Below, piece by piece: positions 11,119-22,779 of a stretch of 64,000 nt of DNA. The position numbers and the translations under genes were made by a program. How positions within the stretch are numbered: position 1 is the first letter of the stretch; the number at the start of each line of letters is the position of its first letter. The notes under the pieces were generated by a model that worked only from the letters and a program-made list of their open reading frames with translations, did not search any database and was not told the origin of the DNA. The DNA is from Sorex araneus (lineage: Eukaryota; Chordata; Mammalia; Eulipotyphla; Soricidae), in contig NC_073302.1 in NCBI RefSeq assembly GCF_027595985.1, positions 12,755,811-12,819,810 on the forward strand, written 5' to 3'.

Positions 11119-11544
11119 ATCTATGGTAACCCTTGCCACTTTAATTCATATTTGTTATGGGTTTTACTCTCTTTTTTATATATGTTCAGCAAAGGATATA
11201 CTAACATATTAATTATTTTAGGAAACAAATCATATTTCATTGGTATGTTATCTTCTGTACATACTTTGGAATCAACTATTACAACTTATGATAATACAAC
11301 TATTCTATCACCTATATTGTACAGTTGAACTGTTTTCACATTTAAAGCACACTCTCTTATGTTTGGCATATCCTTCCTTGCCTGTTTTTTTTTTGCCAAT
11401 TTAAGTATGTTTTAATAAATAAATCTAATTATATTTTACCTGTTATCACATTATACATAACATAGACAATTGAGATTGTAAAATAAGTTACTCATAAAAG
11501 CAACACTTTAGATATGACATTAGTAGTTCAACATTTTTTATTCT

Positions 11545-13895
11545 AATTTTTTAAATTAATTTATTTTTTAATTAGTGAGTCACCATGAGGGTACAGTTAC
11601 ATATTTATACATTTTCATGCTCATGTTTCCCTCATACAAAGTTCGAGAACCCATCCCTTCACCAGTGCCCATTCTCCACCACAAATAAACCCAACATCCC
11701 TCCCACCCACCCAATCCCATCTCCCCCCACCCCACCCTGCCACTGTGGCAGGGTATTCCCTTTTGTTCTCTCTCTCTAATTAGGTGTTATGGTTTGCAAT
11801 AAAGGTGTTGAGTGGCCATTGTGTTCAGTCTTTAGTCTACATTCAGCACTCATCACCCCTCCCCCTCGTGGCCTCCAACCACATTTTACTTGTACATCCT
11901 TGATACCAACTCATTATAAGATGAGTATTGGGTGAATATCCTTTCCTATTCTATAGACTGTCTTTGAATTCTGTTCACTGTTTCTTTTGAGGTACAGAAG
12001 CTTCTTAGTTTAAGATAGTCCCATTTGTTTATCTCTGTCTCTACTTGGTTGGTCAGTGGCTTGTCATTTTTTGAAGATACCCTTAATTTCAATATCGTGG
12101 AGGGTTTTGCCGGCCCTGTCTTTAACGTAACTTATGGATTCTGGTCTGATGATGAGGTCTTTAATCCATTTTGATCTGACTTTTGTGCATAGTGTTAGGT
12201 AGAGGTCTGAGCCCATTTGTTTGCGTGTAGCTGTCCAGTTTTGCCAGCACCATTTGTTAAAGAGGCTTTCCTTGCTCCATTTCACATTTCTTGCTCCCTT
12301 ATCAAAGATTAGATAATCATATATTTGAGGTTGTGTGTCAGGCTATTAAGCCCTGTTTCATTGGACTGCGCCTCTGCTTTTGTTTCAATACCATGCTGTT
12401 TTAATTATTACCTCTTTGTAGTAGAGATTGAGGTTGGGGAAGGTGATGCCTCCCATCTTCTTTTTCCCAAGAATTGCTTTAGCTTACTTGTGGGGACTTA
12501 TTGTTCCATATGAATTTCAGAAGTGTTTGATCTATTTCTTTGAGGAATGTCATGGGGTATCCGTATAGGGATTGCATTGAATTTGTACAATGCTTTCGGG
12601 AGTATTGCCATTTTGACAATGTTAATTCTCCTAATCCATGAGCAAGGGGATATGTTTCCATTTGCTTGTGTCCCCTTTTATCTTGTGAAATAGCAGTTTG
12701 TAGTTTTCTTTGGATAGGTTCTTTGCCTCCTTAGTTAAGCTGATTCCGAGGTACTTGTATTTCTGAGGCATGATTGTTAACGGATTGCTATTTTCATGTC
12801 AATTTCTTCTTTCTCATTACTTGCATATAGGAAATCCATGAACTATTGGGTATTGATTTTACAGCCTGCGACTTTACCAAACGAGTTTATTGTTTCTAGG
12901 AGCTTCTTGTAGAGGCTTTAGCATCAAAATATTTTAGGGCCTTAATACAGTATCATATCATCTGTGAATACTGAGAATTCAAATTCTTCCTTTCCTACCT
13001 GGATGCCCTTAATATCTTTTTCTTGCCTAACCACTATTGCAAGTACTTCCAGTACTATATTGAATAGAAGTGGTGACAGTAGGCATCCTCGTCTCGTCCC
13101 TGATCTTAGAAAGAAGTCTTTTAGTTTTTCCCCATTGAGGATAACGCTTGCCATAGGCTTGTGGTAGATGACTTTGACTATATTGATGAAAGTTCCTTCA
13201 ATACCCATTTTGGTGAGAGTTTTCATCATAAATGAGTGCTGGATCTTGTCAAATGCTTTCTCTGCATCTACTGATATGATCATATCGTTTTTAACTTTTA
13301 TTTTGTTGATATGATGTTTATGTTGATTGATTTCTGAATGTTAAACCATCCTTGCATCCCAAGATGAATCCCACTTGGTCATGGTGTATAATCTTTTTGA
13401 TGAGTTTTTGCATTCTGTTCCCAAATATTTTGTTGAGGATCTTCACATCCATGTTCATCAGGGATATCGGCCTGTAATTGTCTCTTTTTGTGTGTCTTTG
13501 AGGCAAAGACATGTATGTCATAGAAAATGTTTAGAAGAGTTTCTGTTTCTTCAATTTCCTGGAAAACCTTGAGAATAACTGGCAATAGGTCCTCTTTAAA
13601 TGTTTGGTAAAATTATCAAAAAAAAAGAAGAAAAGAAAAGAAAACTCTGCGCCTGATCTTTTTGGGGGGGAAGAGTTTTGATTACCGTTTCAATTTCCTT
13701 GATAGTAAGAGGTCTATTCAGGCATTCCAGATCTTCTTGGTTCAGCTTTAGGAGATTATAGGAATCCAAGAATCTATCCATTTCTTCTAGGTTTTGTTGT
13801 TTCATGGCATATAGACTTTTAAAGTAGTCTCTGATGATCTTTTGAATTTCTTTAATTTCTGTTGTGATGTCCCCCTTTTCATTTCTGATTCGGGG
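11545..13895 (-). mobile_element. LINE-1, 3' half
   Basis: The 3' UTR is at 11545-11880 and ORF2 on the minus strand up to 13895. The reverse transcriptase region shows [20 protein letters not shown] and [11 protein letters not shown]; the catalytic FADD is FTDD here. Part of ORF2 between the 3' UTR and about 11885 is deleted. An A/T-rich disruption lies at 13615-13660. A (GT)n run follows at 13906-13926. Inactive. Confidence 0.9.
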
Positions 13896-14204
13896 GCTGG
13901 GTCGGGTGTGTGTGTGTGTGTGTGTAGGGTGGAATCTGGTTCTGAGGGCAGGGAATGGTGGGCCAGGCTCTGTGTATAATTATTGTATTGTACGTATGGG
14001 GTATCTCATCTTCACCTTGCTTTGTGCCACGATGATATTTTAGATATTGAAATCAATATTTTTCTTTTCAGTTTTGATATCACAGACATTAAATGCATGA
14101 CCAAATGTCTTAAAGTACTTCAATAAAAGTTAGCCAAAATGCTTTTATATATTAACCTATCTTCTGTTATGATGATAATTACTGTTATGTTTCTAATTTA
14201 CTAG

Positions 14205-14271
14205 GTTCTGGCCTTATTACATTGAAGCTTCCTGACAAGCGCTTATGGAATGTTTATCATGTTCTTAAAAG
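14205..14271 (+). pseudogene. C5-like: C5 copy 1: exon just after C5a
   Basis: Acceptor TTTACTAG precedes the exon and donor GTAATC follows it. It starts with two bases completing a Gly codon and ends with two bases of an Arg codon, so it is in phase with the exons at 764 and 17721. The 21 full codons contain KLPDKRLWNVYHVLK, which aligns with the FPESWLWEVHLVPRR segment following C5a in mammals. About nine residues of the human exon (after LHMKT) are absent. No stop is present. The 13-kb intron before it holds the provirus and LINE-1 insertions. Confidence 0.8.
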
Positions 14272-14754
14272 GTAATCTGAAACTTCATTTTTCTTTTTCT
14301 TAGAAAACCTGAAAAATATTAAAATGATAAATGGTTCATTATTCTGCTAAAAGCTTCCTTGGTAACTAAGGATGGTGCTAAAATTGATGAAGGTTAATTT
14401 GGTTTGTTGGTAGGTTTGGTTTGTTCGGTTTTTCTGTCAGTACCAGGACTAAGTGAAAATGTGATCATCTTTGCAGATTTCATTATCTTTGTAGAATGCC
14501 CCTTTGTTCGTTTAAATTTTATTTTAAAATATTCAACTAGTAAAGAAATTATCTAGGATCTGGGGGACGTGGCTCACAAACAAGTCTTGTTTTGTAGGCC
14601 TGAGACCCTAAATTTATCTCCTGCCACCGCCCACATCCCTGAGTGTGACCCCCCCTGCACAGTCTCTGGTGTACCACAACCAAGAGTGTAACCGTCCTGG
14701 ACATGACAGTGACAGCAGCGATACAGGGAAGGGAAGAGGGGGAAAGATTTTAAG

Positions 14755-14905
14755 ATTAGGGCCATAGGGATAGCTCAATGAAGCACGTGCTTTGCATGCA
14801 GAGATCTGGTACTGCCTGTTCCCTGAGCAACACTGGGAGTAATCCCTGAAGGCAAAGCCAGGGATAGTCCCTGAGTACCACAGGTATGCAACAACATTTT
14901 TAATT
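14755..14905 (+). mobile_element. SOR-type SINE, diverged
   Basis: Contains GGGATAGCTCAATGAAGCAC (A-box region) and the body 'ccctgagcaacactgggagtaatccctgaaggc'-like stretch. A second possible diverged SINE lies immediately before it (14556-14750). Confidence 0.65.
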
Positions 14906-14999
14906 TTTATTTATTATTTTTATAATGTAGGAGCATTCCCATTTATTTAGCCATTGATTAAGCTGATTGAATTGGGCGTGAACTCCACATTCCCTTTTT

Positions 15000-15130
15000 T
15001 TAAATTTTATAAGTTAGTTCACAATCTTTGATTGCATTCAATATTCAAACACCCATCCCAGCACTATTACACCTTCCCACCACCAAATTTGGGATGTTTC
15101 CATACCAAACCCCAATCTCAAACTGAAATA
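15000..15130 (-). mobile_element. Old LINE 3' end fragment
   Basis: T-rich start followed by 'acacccatcccagcactattacaccttccc', the reversed 3' UTR style also seen at 38960, 58640 and 60680. Family not identified. Confidence 0.45.
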
Positions 15131-15184
15131 GTATATTTCATATTGTCTGTTATGAAGAACTGCTGAACATACTTACAAAAAAGT

Positions 15185-15850
15185 GTTCATATAGAAAACA
15201 GTGTGAAGATTGTTCTATTTTGGCAGGAGCCATTAAGACATCCTGTAGTATATCACTAACATGTTGTTAAAGTTTGGATGATATGAGCTTTAGTATATAT
15301 ATATATATCTGAAAATATGTATATATCATATTATATATATTTGCTTCTATGATTTGTTGCCTACTATCTGAACCCCATCAAATGTGGTGTGGTAATTATG
15401 GGGAATGGGTAAGGGAGTATTTTATGATGTGTCTTTCGCAGCCACATGGTCCAGGAGCATGTTTACTCATATGTGAGGCTCAGTCAGAGCACGTGGGGAG
15501 TGGTCTTGAGCATGGCAGTGGTTGGGTTGTGGAGGCTTATGGCTGCCAGAGCTGGGTCCCTTGGGGTGGGGAGGACTCTCCCCTGCCCCCCTCCGGGGCA
15601 CCTTGGTGAAGACAGCCTGGCACGGGGTCAGGACATTCTGCGACTCTCTCTTTTAGGAGTTGGTTTATAGTCCCTGGGTCTTGGCCACTGATGAGATTAC
15701 ATAGTACCTGGGGTAGTCTGTGGGTGTGACTGCCAAGCTACTGGAAAACTGGTTACCTGACAGGTGGAGGACCAGTCCCGATCCAAGTGGGCCTGGAGCT
15801 CTGAGTCACAGGTTCCCGCCTACCTCTGTGCTACAGGCCCTAACTGCATC
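15185..15850 (+). repeat. Interspersed repeat R1, copy 1 (LTR-like, unnamed)
   Basis: Starts AGTGTGAAGATTGTTCTATT, has a TA-rich middle (15285-15345) and a GC-rich second half with 'gcatggcagtggttgggttgtgg'. The same order of segments recurs at 29437-30510, and the second half recurs at 51880-52070 and 55650-55890. Probably a LTR or similar element; I cannot name it. Confidence 0.6.
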
Positions 15851-16168
15851 TTTTGATCTCTTTTGAGATTTATGGGTCTCTGAAATAAGGCCAATAAATG
15901 AGCTTTTAGAGCTAAGCCGGAGGTGGTTTCTGGGTGTATCTCCCACATATCTACCTTTGGGCCGTTTAATTTCTTGGTAAACATAGCCCCAATTTCTTGG
16001 GGTCTGGCCAAAGGCACAGTAGCAATTTTGGGCTATCTGGAAGTCTGAAGGCACCATCAGGCTGCTGATGCACTTGCCCTACAGGTATAGGTTGACCTGC
16101 TGGTGGCACCATATGCCCTCATCTTTTATTTAAATTTTTTTCCTATTACATTTAGGCATTTATTTTTT

Positions 16169-16701
16169 GTTTTTTTAAATTTTTATTATTTTATTGAATT
16201 TCCCTGAAAAAAGTTACAAAGCTTTCAGTTTAAGTCTCCGTCGCATAATGATCAAACCCCCATACCTTCACCATGCAGACTTTCCATGACCAAGCACCCC
16301 AGTATACCCCCCCTTCCACACCCACCCCTCCACCTGCATGGCTAATGATCTCCACTTTATTCTCTCTATACCTTGAAGACAGTCAATATTTCAACAGAAA
16401 ATTCACTATTACTTTTTGGAATTTTGCCCCAACAATCAAACCTGCTGAAAAGGCATCATTTGATAATTTGTTTTCCATTGCTGAGAATGAAAAAATTATG
16501 GACTTGTGCAGCCACTGTCACGGCCGCGTGGTTTTGGATTTCTGATATTTTAGTGATTAAGTCCAGAGAGATTTCTGCTAGAAGTTGCCGAAAAAAAAGA
16601 AAAAAAAAAGGCCAAGAGAAAAAGACATTTCCCCTCCTGGGGTGGCATGGGGTTGTAGCTCAGCTCACAGTCTAGCTACATTTCTGTAAGAAGCCGCTGG
16701 G
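16169..16701 (-). mobile_element. Composite retroposon R2, full length
   Basis: Flanked by a perfect 18-base duplication TTTAGGCATTTATTTTTT (16151-16168 and 16702-16719). The minus strand runs from a 5' part with AGGAGGGGAAATGTC, through a CpG-containing middle (GCGGCCGTGACAG), to a 3' end like the LINE-1 3' UTR and an A-rich tail. No protein coding. Same family as 16937-17455 and 26580-27248. Confidence 0.8.
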
Positions 16702-16719
16702 TTTAGGCATTTATTTTTT

Positions 16720-16936
16720 CTTTTTTATTTTCTTTTTTATTGAATCACCGTGAGATACAGTTGCAAAGCATTGATGTTTGAGTTTCGGTCAAACAGTGAT
16801 AAAATACCCATCCCTTCACCAGTGCACGTTTTCCACCACCAAAATCCCCAGTATTCGCCCCCCCATCCCAACCCTTTCCCTGCCTATGTGGCAGACAATT
16901 TCCACAATACTCTCTCTCTACTTTGTTTTTGTTCCT
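16720..16936 (-). mobile_element. LINE-1 / R2-type 3' tail fragment
   Basis: Begins with T-rich sequence and ATTGAATCACCGTGAGATAC, the reversed 3' UTR shared by LINE-1 and R2; truncated after about 215 bases. Confidence 0.7.
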
Positions 16937-17600
16937 AATTTATTTTTTATTGAATCACCATGTGGAAAATTACAAAGCTTTCAGGCTTAAGTCTCAGTTG
17001 CATAAAGCTCGAACACCTATCCCTTCACCAGTGCATATATTCCACCACCAAGAACCATGGTGAACCTCCTCCCCACCCCACCCCCTGCCTCCCAGCCCCC
17101 CATCTCGCCTGTGTAGCTGATTAATTTCACTTTACTTTCTCTTTACTTTGATTACATACAAACAAAAGAAACCACTATTATTGTTTGGAGTTCCCCCCTC
17201 CCCCAGAGTCTGACCTGCTGGAAAGCAACCATTTGACATTTCGTTTTCCATTGCTGAGAATGAAGAGATATGAGATTGCATGGCAACAGTAGCGGCCGCG
17301 AAGTTATAGATTTCTGTATTTTAGTATTATAATGCTTAAGTCTAGAGGGCTTTCTGCCAGAGGTTGCATCATTGCTAGCTCATACCTCTCTGCTACTTTA
17401 TATTCCATATATGAGTGCAATCTTTCTGTGTCTGTCTCTTTCTTTCTGACTCATTTCACTCTCTCTCTACTTTGATTACATTCAATATTTTGACACCAGT
17501 TCCACCATTATTATGTGGAATTTTGCCACCACCACTCAAACCTGCCGAAAAGGCAGTGCTAAACAATCTGTTGTTTGTCTTTCTCTGGATCATGGCCATT
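16937..17600 (-). mobile_element. Composite retroposon R2, one or two truncated copies
   Basis: From ATTGAATCACCATGTGG through the CpG motif GCGGCCGCGAAG (near 17290) to about 17455, then a second partial repeat of the middle section (17455-17600, CTTTGATTACATTCAATATT). An inserted LINE-1-like piece (CTGACTCATTTCACT) lies near 17440. Confidence 0.65.
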
Positions 17601-17720
17601 TAGGAGCTTAATAAGTAGCTGGGGGCAGTTCTTGGGCATCATCTCAGAGTCCCATGGGGGAGGGGAAGGAGAGGGACAGGTTCCAAAAATTTGACAGCCA
17701 TAAACTATTTTATGTTCTAG

Positions 17721-17794
17721 GTATAAGCTGGATTTGACATTACCTATGTCTCTAACTTCCTGGGAAATTCATGGTGTTGGTGTTTCAAATAATG
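17721..17794 (+). pseudogene. C5-like: C5 copy 1: alpha-chain exon with SWEIHGVGVSN
   Basis: A 74-base exon with acceptor TTCTAG and perfect donor GTAAGT. The 24 codons read YKLDLTLPMSLTSWEIHGVGVSNN, of which LPMSLTSWEIHGVGVSN matches LPDSLTTWEIQGVGISN of mammalian C5 (about residue 784-807 of the human precursor). Phase in and out agrees with its neighbours. The Trp codon TGG lies at 17761-17763; the duplicate exon at 39310 has TGA there. By itself this exon shows no damage. Confidence 0.9.
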
Positions 17795-17911
17795 GTAAGT
17801 TATATATTTAGGAGCAGATTTTATATGTACCATTTAATTGTCAGCAGTGTATATTTTAAACTACTCTAATTAGGGTAAATATGTCACTGAAATATTTTGT
17901 TTACTCAAGGT

Positions 17912-18022
17912 AACCTGTGCATATTCAATATGCCCAAAAGAGTAACAACAAATCTCACAATGGAGGTGTTAACTGGTGCCTGCTCGAGCAAATAGATGAG
18001 CAATGAGATGACAGTGATACAC
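17912..18022 (+). mobile_element. SOR-type SINE, long form, 3' part
   Basis: 3' end of the longer SINE subtype, with TCTCACAATGGAGG and GCTCGAGCAAATAGATGAGC. Confidence 0.8.
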
Positions 18023-18035
18023 AATGCAGTGTTTT

Positions 18036-18215
18036 ATTTATTGTTTGGGGGCCACACTTGACTGTGCTCAGGTATTATTGCTGGCTCAGTTCTCAGGAAT
18101 CACTCCTAGTGAATCTCAGGGGACCAGCACCTGGTACCATATATGGTACCAAGGATTGAACCCCGGTGAGTTACATGCAAGACAAGTGCCTCAGCTGCTG
18201 TATTATCTGTCCTGC
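18036..18215 (-). mobile_element. SOR-type SINE, short form
   Basis: Minus-strand copy; B box region GGGTTCAATCC; contains a short local duplication (TACCATATATGGTACC). Confidence 0.8.
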
Positions 18216-18689
18216 CCGATTAAGGTTTCTACAGCACATAGTGAGGCATGCCTTCATGTTCCTATTTCCATAAAAACTTTCTGATTTTCTAGGTGATTGA
18301 TGTGGAAGCTAAAAGTAGGACTCAATGTATTTTCTCCCAATTAATATAGGTAACTGTGCAACACAGTACTATCTACAAACTGTGTTTAATCTTAAAAATT
18401 TGTTTTTTTAACAATGCTGCAATTTTTATTGGTCTGAGTTCCATAATAATCAAAAAGTTTTTGTTCCACTGAAGTAAAGAATTGGAAGACATAGCTAACA
18501 AATCTATGCACCTTTGCAGTTAGAAATTCACAACAAAACCAAAAGAACAACAATACCAATAATGTTAAAAAGGTCTTAAAGTTGTTTCACTCTCTGGGAC
18601 CATATAAATAAATAAAAAGATTACTCTCTGACCAAAAATATAGCTGTTTACTTGAAAAAGAAAACGAATGTGGGTTATCAAAGGTGAAG

Positions 18690-18853
18690 TGAGAGACTAG
18701 AAAAATAGCATAGCAGGTAGAGCATTTGCACATGACTGACCCAAGTTTGATTCCCAGCATCTCATACAGTACCCCCGAGCTGCCAGGAATGATCCCTGAG
18801 CACAGAGCAGGAGTGAGCCCTGAGCACTATAAGGAATGGCCAAAATTGAACCA
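18690..18853 (+). mobile_element. SOR-type SINE, short form
   Basis: A box AATAGCATAGCAGGTAGAGC and B box GTTTGATTCCC; body ends GAGCACTATAAGG. Confidence 0.85.
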
Positions 18854-19200
18854 AGGGAGGAAAAATAAAGAAAGAAAAAGGTGGTGTGAAAAAAGATAAA
18901 AGAGGGTGGGTTAAGTAGACATAAAGCTCATAGCCACCTGGAGAAACCATTGGCCAATTAGAGCCAAGGAAACAACTAGCATGGATGGATAAACCTGTCA
19001 CTGTCCTCAGTTTCTCATTTATTGGTTGCATTGGTTGCATCCAGCTGATACTCCTTGGTGGGAAAAGCCAAGCAACCCCATGTGAACCAGTGACATACCT
19101 TATTATACATTTACTTGTCAGTTATGTTGAACAAATTAGCTTCCTGACTTGTACCAGTTTCAGAATAAACTGTACCTTTAATTAAAGTTATGAATATATA
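18854..19200. repeat. Start of duplicated C5-flank segment (copy 1)
   Basis: The stretch around 18930-19110 (TGGTTGCAT, AGCTGATACTCCTTGGTGGG, CATGTGAACCAGTGA) matches 40000-40210. Intron sequence between the two middle exons of C5 copy 1. Confidence 0.65.
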
Positions 19201-19351
19201 ATTAATGTTATTAGCATAATGACATCAAGAAAACAACCACTAGTAGAAGTAAATAACTCCGTGTCCATCCTGTGTAACATTCATGAAAAAAATGGGAATT
19301 TCACAATATTAAGAAATTCTTCTTTGAGGATAAAACATTTTTCCCCAAAAG

Positions 19352-19537
19352 GGAACCTTTTTCTTTTTGTATTATGGGTCATACCCGGTGATGCTCTGGG
19401 GTTATTCCTGGCTCTGCCCTCCAGAATTACTAATTACTACTGATGATGCTCATGGGACCGTAGGGAATGCTGAGATCCAATCCTGGTCAATTGTGTGCAA
19501 AGCAAATTACCTACCCACTGTACAATCACTTTAGCCC
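19352..19537 (-). mobile_element. SOR-type SINE, short form
   Basis: Minus-strand copy, diverged, with small internal duplication (TTACTAATTACTACT). Confidence 0.8.
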
Positions 19538-20132
19538 TGGATCATTTTCTTTGAGAGATGTTCATGGGACAATTAGCAGATTAAATTACATGATGCTAAG
19601 ATTATTTTTCCCAAAATAATCTGGGGATTGTAGGGAAAAATGAATATATGGAAACAGAAGAGGTCATGAGCTGATAACTGAAGTTTTGTCATTGGTACAT
19701 GGGAGCTCATTATGACATTCTCACTACTTTTTATATAGGTGCGAATTCTCCAATGGAATTCTTCCCAATGGAAAAATTAAGTTTAAGTCATAACAATGAG
19801 ATACTCTTTATTGATGGTATTTCTCTGTGTGTACAAGATCAAGACAGATTCTGCAAATACCACTGTGGTTCACTCTCACAACTTTCAAACCTATTCTGGC
19901 CAGCCTGTCTAAACAGAAATCAAGCTCCATCATGCTTTCTCCTAATTTCCCTATTAATTCTTTTTATGGAGCTAACATTCTTATACATATGTTAATTTAT
20001 GTTATGTAAAGCGATGTTTCTATACGTTTTAAGTCGCAAAATGGTCACCTCGCTGAGTCTAGTTAACGTGTATGCTAGACACAAGTACAAATGCAAATGG
20101 TTTGTGTAAGAATTTCTAAGATAAACTATCTT

Positions 20133-20290
20133 GGGGTGGAGCGATAATACAGCAGGTAAGGTGCTTTTCTTGTATGTGGCCAATCCAAATTCAATCCCCG
20201 ATACCCTTATATGGTCCCCTGAGGCCATCAGGAGTGATCCTTGAGCACAGAGCCAGGAGTTAGCCCTAGGCAAAGCCAGACTAAACAAAA
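20133..20290 (+). mobile_element. SOR-type SINE, short form
   Basis: A box GCGATAATACAGCAGGTAAG, B box ATTCAATCCCC, A-rich tail at 20285-20305. Confidence 0.85.
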
Positions 20291-20764
20291 GGGAAAAAAA
20301 AAAAACGAACAGGGGAAAGATCTGCTATCTTATAAATATGGAATCTTTACTACTGTGCTGTAAGTTCGGTCTACTCCTATGACCACACTATCTCAGTTTT
20401 TATCTTATAACTGGAATTTGTACTTTTTGACCATATTTGCTATTTTCCTCTGCCCTTACATTTTCTATAGTATTTATATTGCATGCTTACATTTTATAAC
20501 GTATTTCTTTATGCCACCTTTATGAGTAAGTCGATTTTTTTTGTTTCATAGTGAATAGAGGCTGTGCACACAATCTTTCAAAGTATTAATTGATTTTGAG
20601 GCAGGATTACTAAACAGAATTTTCCAGAAGGTAGAAAAAGAGGAGAAGAGAAAATAAAACCTTTATATTAGAGCATTTTTTTCCTTAAACCAAATCAAGC
20701 CATTTAGAGGTGTTTTAGCAACCTGGGAGCCCTGAAATATCTTGTGTACTGTTGCCTCTGCTAG

Positions 20765-20855
20765 GTCTGTGTGTTGCTGATGTGCTGCAGGGACGAGTGA
20801 GTCTGGAACAATAATGTCACAGAGCCACCTGAGAGGGACTCCAGAACTTAAGTAG
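20765..20855 (+). pseudogene. C5-like: C5 copy 1: next alpha-chain exon, stop codon and internal deletion
   Basis: After acceptor CTGCTAG the reading begins GLCVADVLQGRVSLEQ and then hits TAA at 20812-20814. The start matches GICVADTVKAKVF of mammalian C5, immediately downstream in the protein of the exon at 17721. Compared with the duplicate at 40475 the exon is 31 bases shorter (91 against 122), so it also lost frame. The normal donor GTAAGT at 20856 is preserved, and a second donor-like GTGAGT lies inside at 20797. Translation through copy 1 would therefore end 16 codons into this exon, deleting the thioester, C5d and C345C parts of C5. Confidence 0.8.
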
Positions 20856-21395
20856 GTAAGTGGATTGCACCATGGCACCTAAACCAGTCAATGTGTGGCA
20901 CTAGATTCAGTAGCTGTGAAATAAGAAATAAACACTATTCCGTCCTGAGTGATCAGAGCATCTGAGTAAACTCGGCATCTACTGGAGAGGGAGGTAGTAA
21001 TGACTGTCAAAATGCACATACCTGTCATCTTGTATCAACAGGGAGTTCATTGAAATTTTAGTCAAAGACAAACCTTACATTTTCTGGGTAATTATGAGAA
21101 GGGAGAGAAATAGTTCTCAAGTAATCCCCTAAGAATACAAAGCAGGCTAGTGGTGTCCATAGGTAGAGGTTGACAGAACGGGAATAATTGCTTAATGTGT
21201 AAGAGGCTATTTTTTAAAAGTATTTAGGAATGAGATGAGATAGCACTTTGTAGAACATGACAACACTGTCCGTGGACTCAGTACCACTCAATTGCTCACT
21301 GTGAGGAAAATTTGGAAATGTATTTGGATGCTTACTTTTGTTATGAGAATGACTGGTGTGAAAATAGTCGATAAGAATTCATCTCTAAATTTTAG
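20856..21395. other. Intron-derived sequence, no gene seen
   Basis: The first 110 bases match 40597-40710 of copy 2 (GGCACCTAAACCAGTCA vs the equivalent there). The rest is unique. The following C5 exon (human QFCVKMSAVEG) was sought and not found. Confidence 0.5.
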
Positions 21396-21545
21396 GGCTG
21401 GAGCAATAGCACAGCGGGTAGGGCATTTTTTAGATTCCCAGCAACACATATGGTCCCCTGAGCACTGCCAGGAGAAATTCCTGAATGCAGAACCAGGAGT
21501 AGCCCCTGTGCATTTCCAGGTGTGACCCAAAAAAGCAAATGAAAT
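21396..21545 (+). mobile_element. SOR-type SINE, short form
   Basis: Clean copy: GGGCTGGAGCAATAGCACAG at the head and GTGTGACCCAAAAAAGCAAA at the end; about 25 bases around the B box are deleted. Confidence 0.93.
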
Positions 21546-21611
21546 AAATTCAGAGCTACTCTCAAGGCCATTTTCTTGGGGGACATGTAGTGATCTCAAA
21601 ACCAAGCTACT

Positions 21612-21651
21612 ATTGCTTCTCGTCCTTTTGGCTAAGATCAAGTGTAGTATC
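21612..21651 (+). pseudogene. U2 snRNA 5' fragment
   Basis: Forty bases matching the first 40 nucleotides of U2 small nuclear RNA with about two differences, including CTTTTGGCTAAGATCAAGTG, which carries the branch-point-recognition region. The match stops abruptly, so it is a retroposed fragment, not a functional U2 gene. Confidence 0.85.
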
Positions 21652-21894
21652 AAAACCCAACTTATGACAGAACAGCTATTCACCCTGAAATTACTTTTCA
21701 TGAAGAGAAACATGGCAATGGGGCAGACCCTGGGTGTTGGGTGACTGAGTGGTTTTTGTGACTGAAGAGAAAGAACACTGGATATTTAATTAAAAAAAAA
21801 ACCTTCTGTTTCTTAAGACATCTAGTGTTCCAAGACATCCTTTATTAAAGTCTATTACCAGAATATTTATGTAATTATTGTCTGCCTCTCCACT

Positions 21895-22420
21895 AATCAT
21901 ATCTGTTACAAAGGACTTACTTAACATCAGAATTTATCCCTGACACTGAGCTTTTTACAAGAATGTATTGATCTAATTGTCACGACAATCCTGTGAAGTC
22001 TCTGTCACTGTCACTGTCATCCCATTGCTCATAGATTGGCTCAAGCGGGCACCAGTAACATGTCTACTGTGAGACTTGCTGTTACTGTTTTTGGCATATA
22101 GAATATGCCACGGGTAGCTTTCCAGGCTCTGCCAGGTGGGGGAGATACTCTTGGTAGCTTGCCAGGCTGTCCGAGAGGGGCGGAGGAATCGAACAGGGTT
22201 GGCTGCATGAAAGGCAAACGCCCTACCCCTAGCTATGGCTCCAGCCCAATCCTGTGCAGTACATGTTTTATTTATTTCACCTAACAAAGGGGAATTCGAC
22301 TCACAAAACTAGTTCTCCCAGGCTGAATCAGCTTGAGGCAGAAACAAGACCCAAGCCTACCAGTCTGGTTCCTGAGCCCACCCACAGGAGCTCCCAAGAG
22401 CAGCTGTGTCTCCCTGTTTG
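21895..22420 (+). repeat. MIR-like element, split by a SINE
   Basis: Outer parts resemble MIR (TTGTCACGACAATCCTGTG; later GCAGAAACAAGACCCAAGCC). The SINE at 21999-22246 interrupts it. Orientation and exact ends are approximate. Confidence 0.55.
21999..22246 (-). mobile_element. SOR-type SINE, long form
   Basis: Near-full-length long-subtype copy on the minus strand with target duplication CAATCCTGTG (21986-21995 and 22247-22256), inserted in the MIR-like element. Confidence 0.93.
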
Positions 22421-22779
22421 CTCCTCAGCACTAGCACACAGCCCAGTGGAAGAGGACCCACACTAGTTATCCATCCAAGCAGTGCTCATCCTGGATTCCA
22501 ACTCAGGAATCACTCATGTTTGGCTGAGCAGCTCTTAGAAAGTCATTGAACCTTTCTGTATCCAACACTTACTCAACTACGTGTAGAAATCAACTACCTC
22601 ATAGAAATCAAATAGGATCATAGATCTGAAAAGTGTGAAGAAAAATTAATTTTTAAACAAGTACAAGTGTAGAGGGTAATACAACAAATATGCTTCCTAA
22701 TTCATATTCCTCTAAATAGCTTGTCTGAGAGAAGGATAAAGATAGTTGATTCACAGAAAGTGATCCCCCTTTTTTTTTC

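Noticed and set aside
19699..19995. 98-codon open frame with acceptor-like start and hydrophobic C-terminus, in phase with the C5 exon at 17721
   Set aside because: It could look like an alternative terminal exon, but the true homologous next exon is found at 20765, the segment has no similarity to C5, and copy 2 lacks it. Kept only as a remote possibility.
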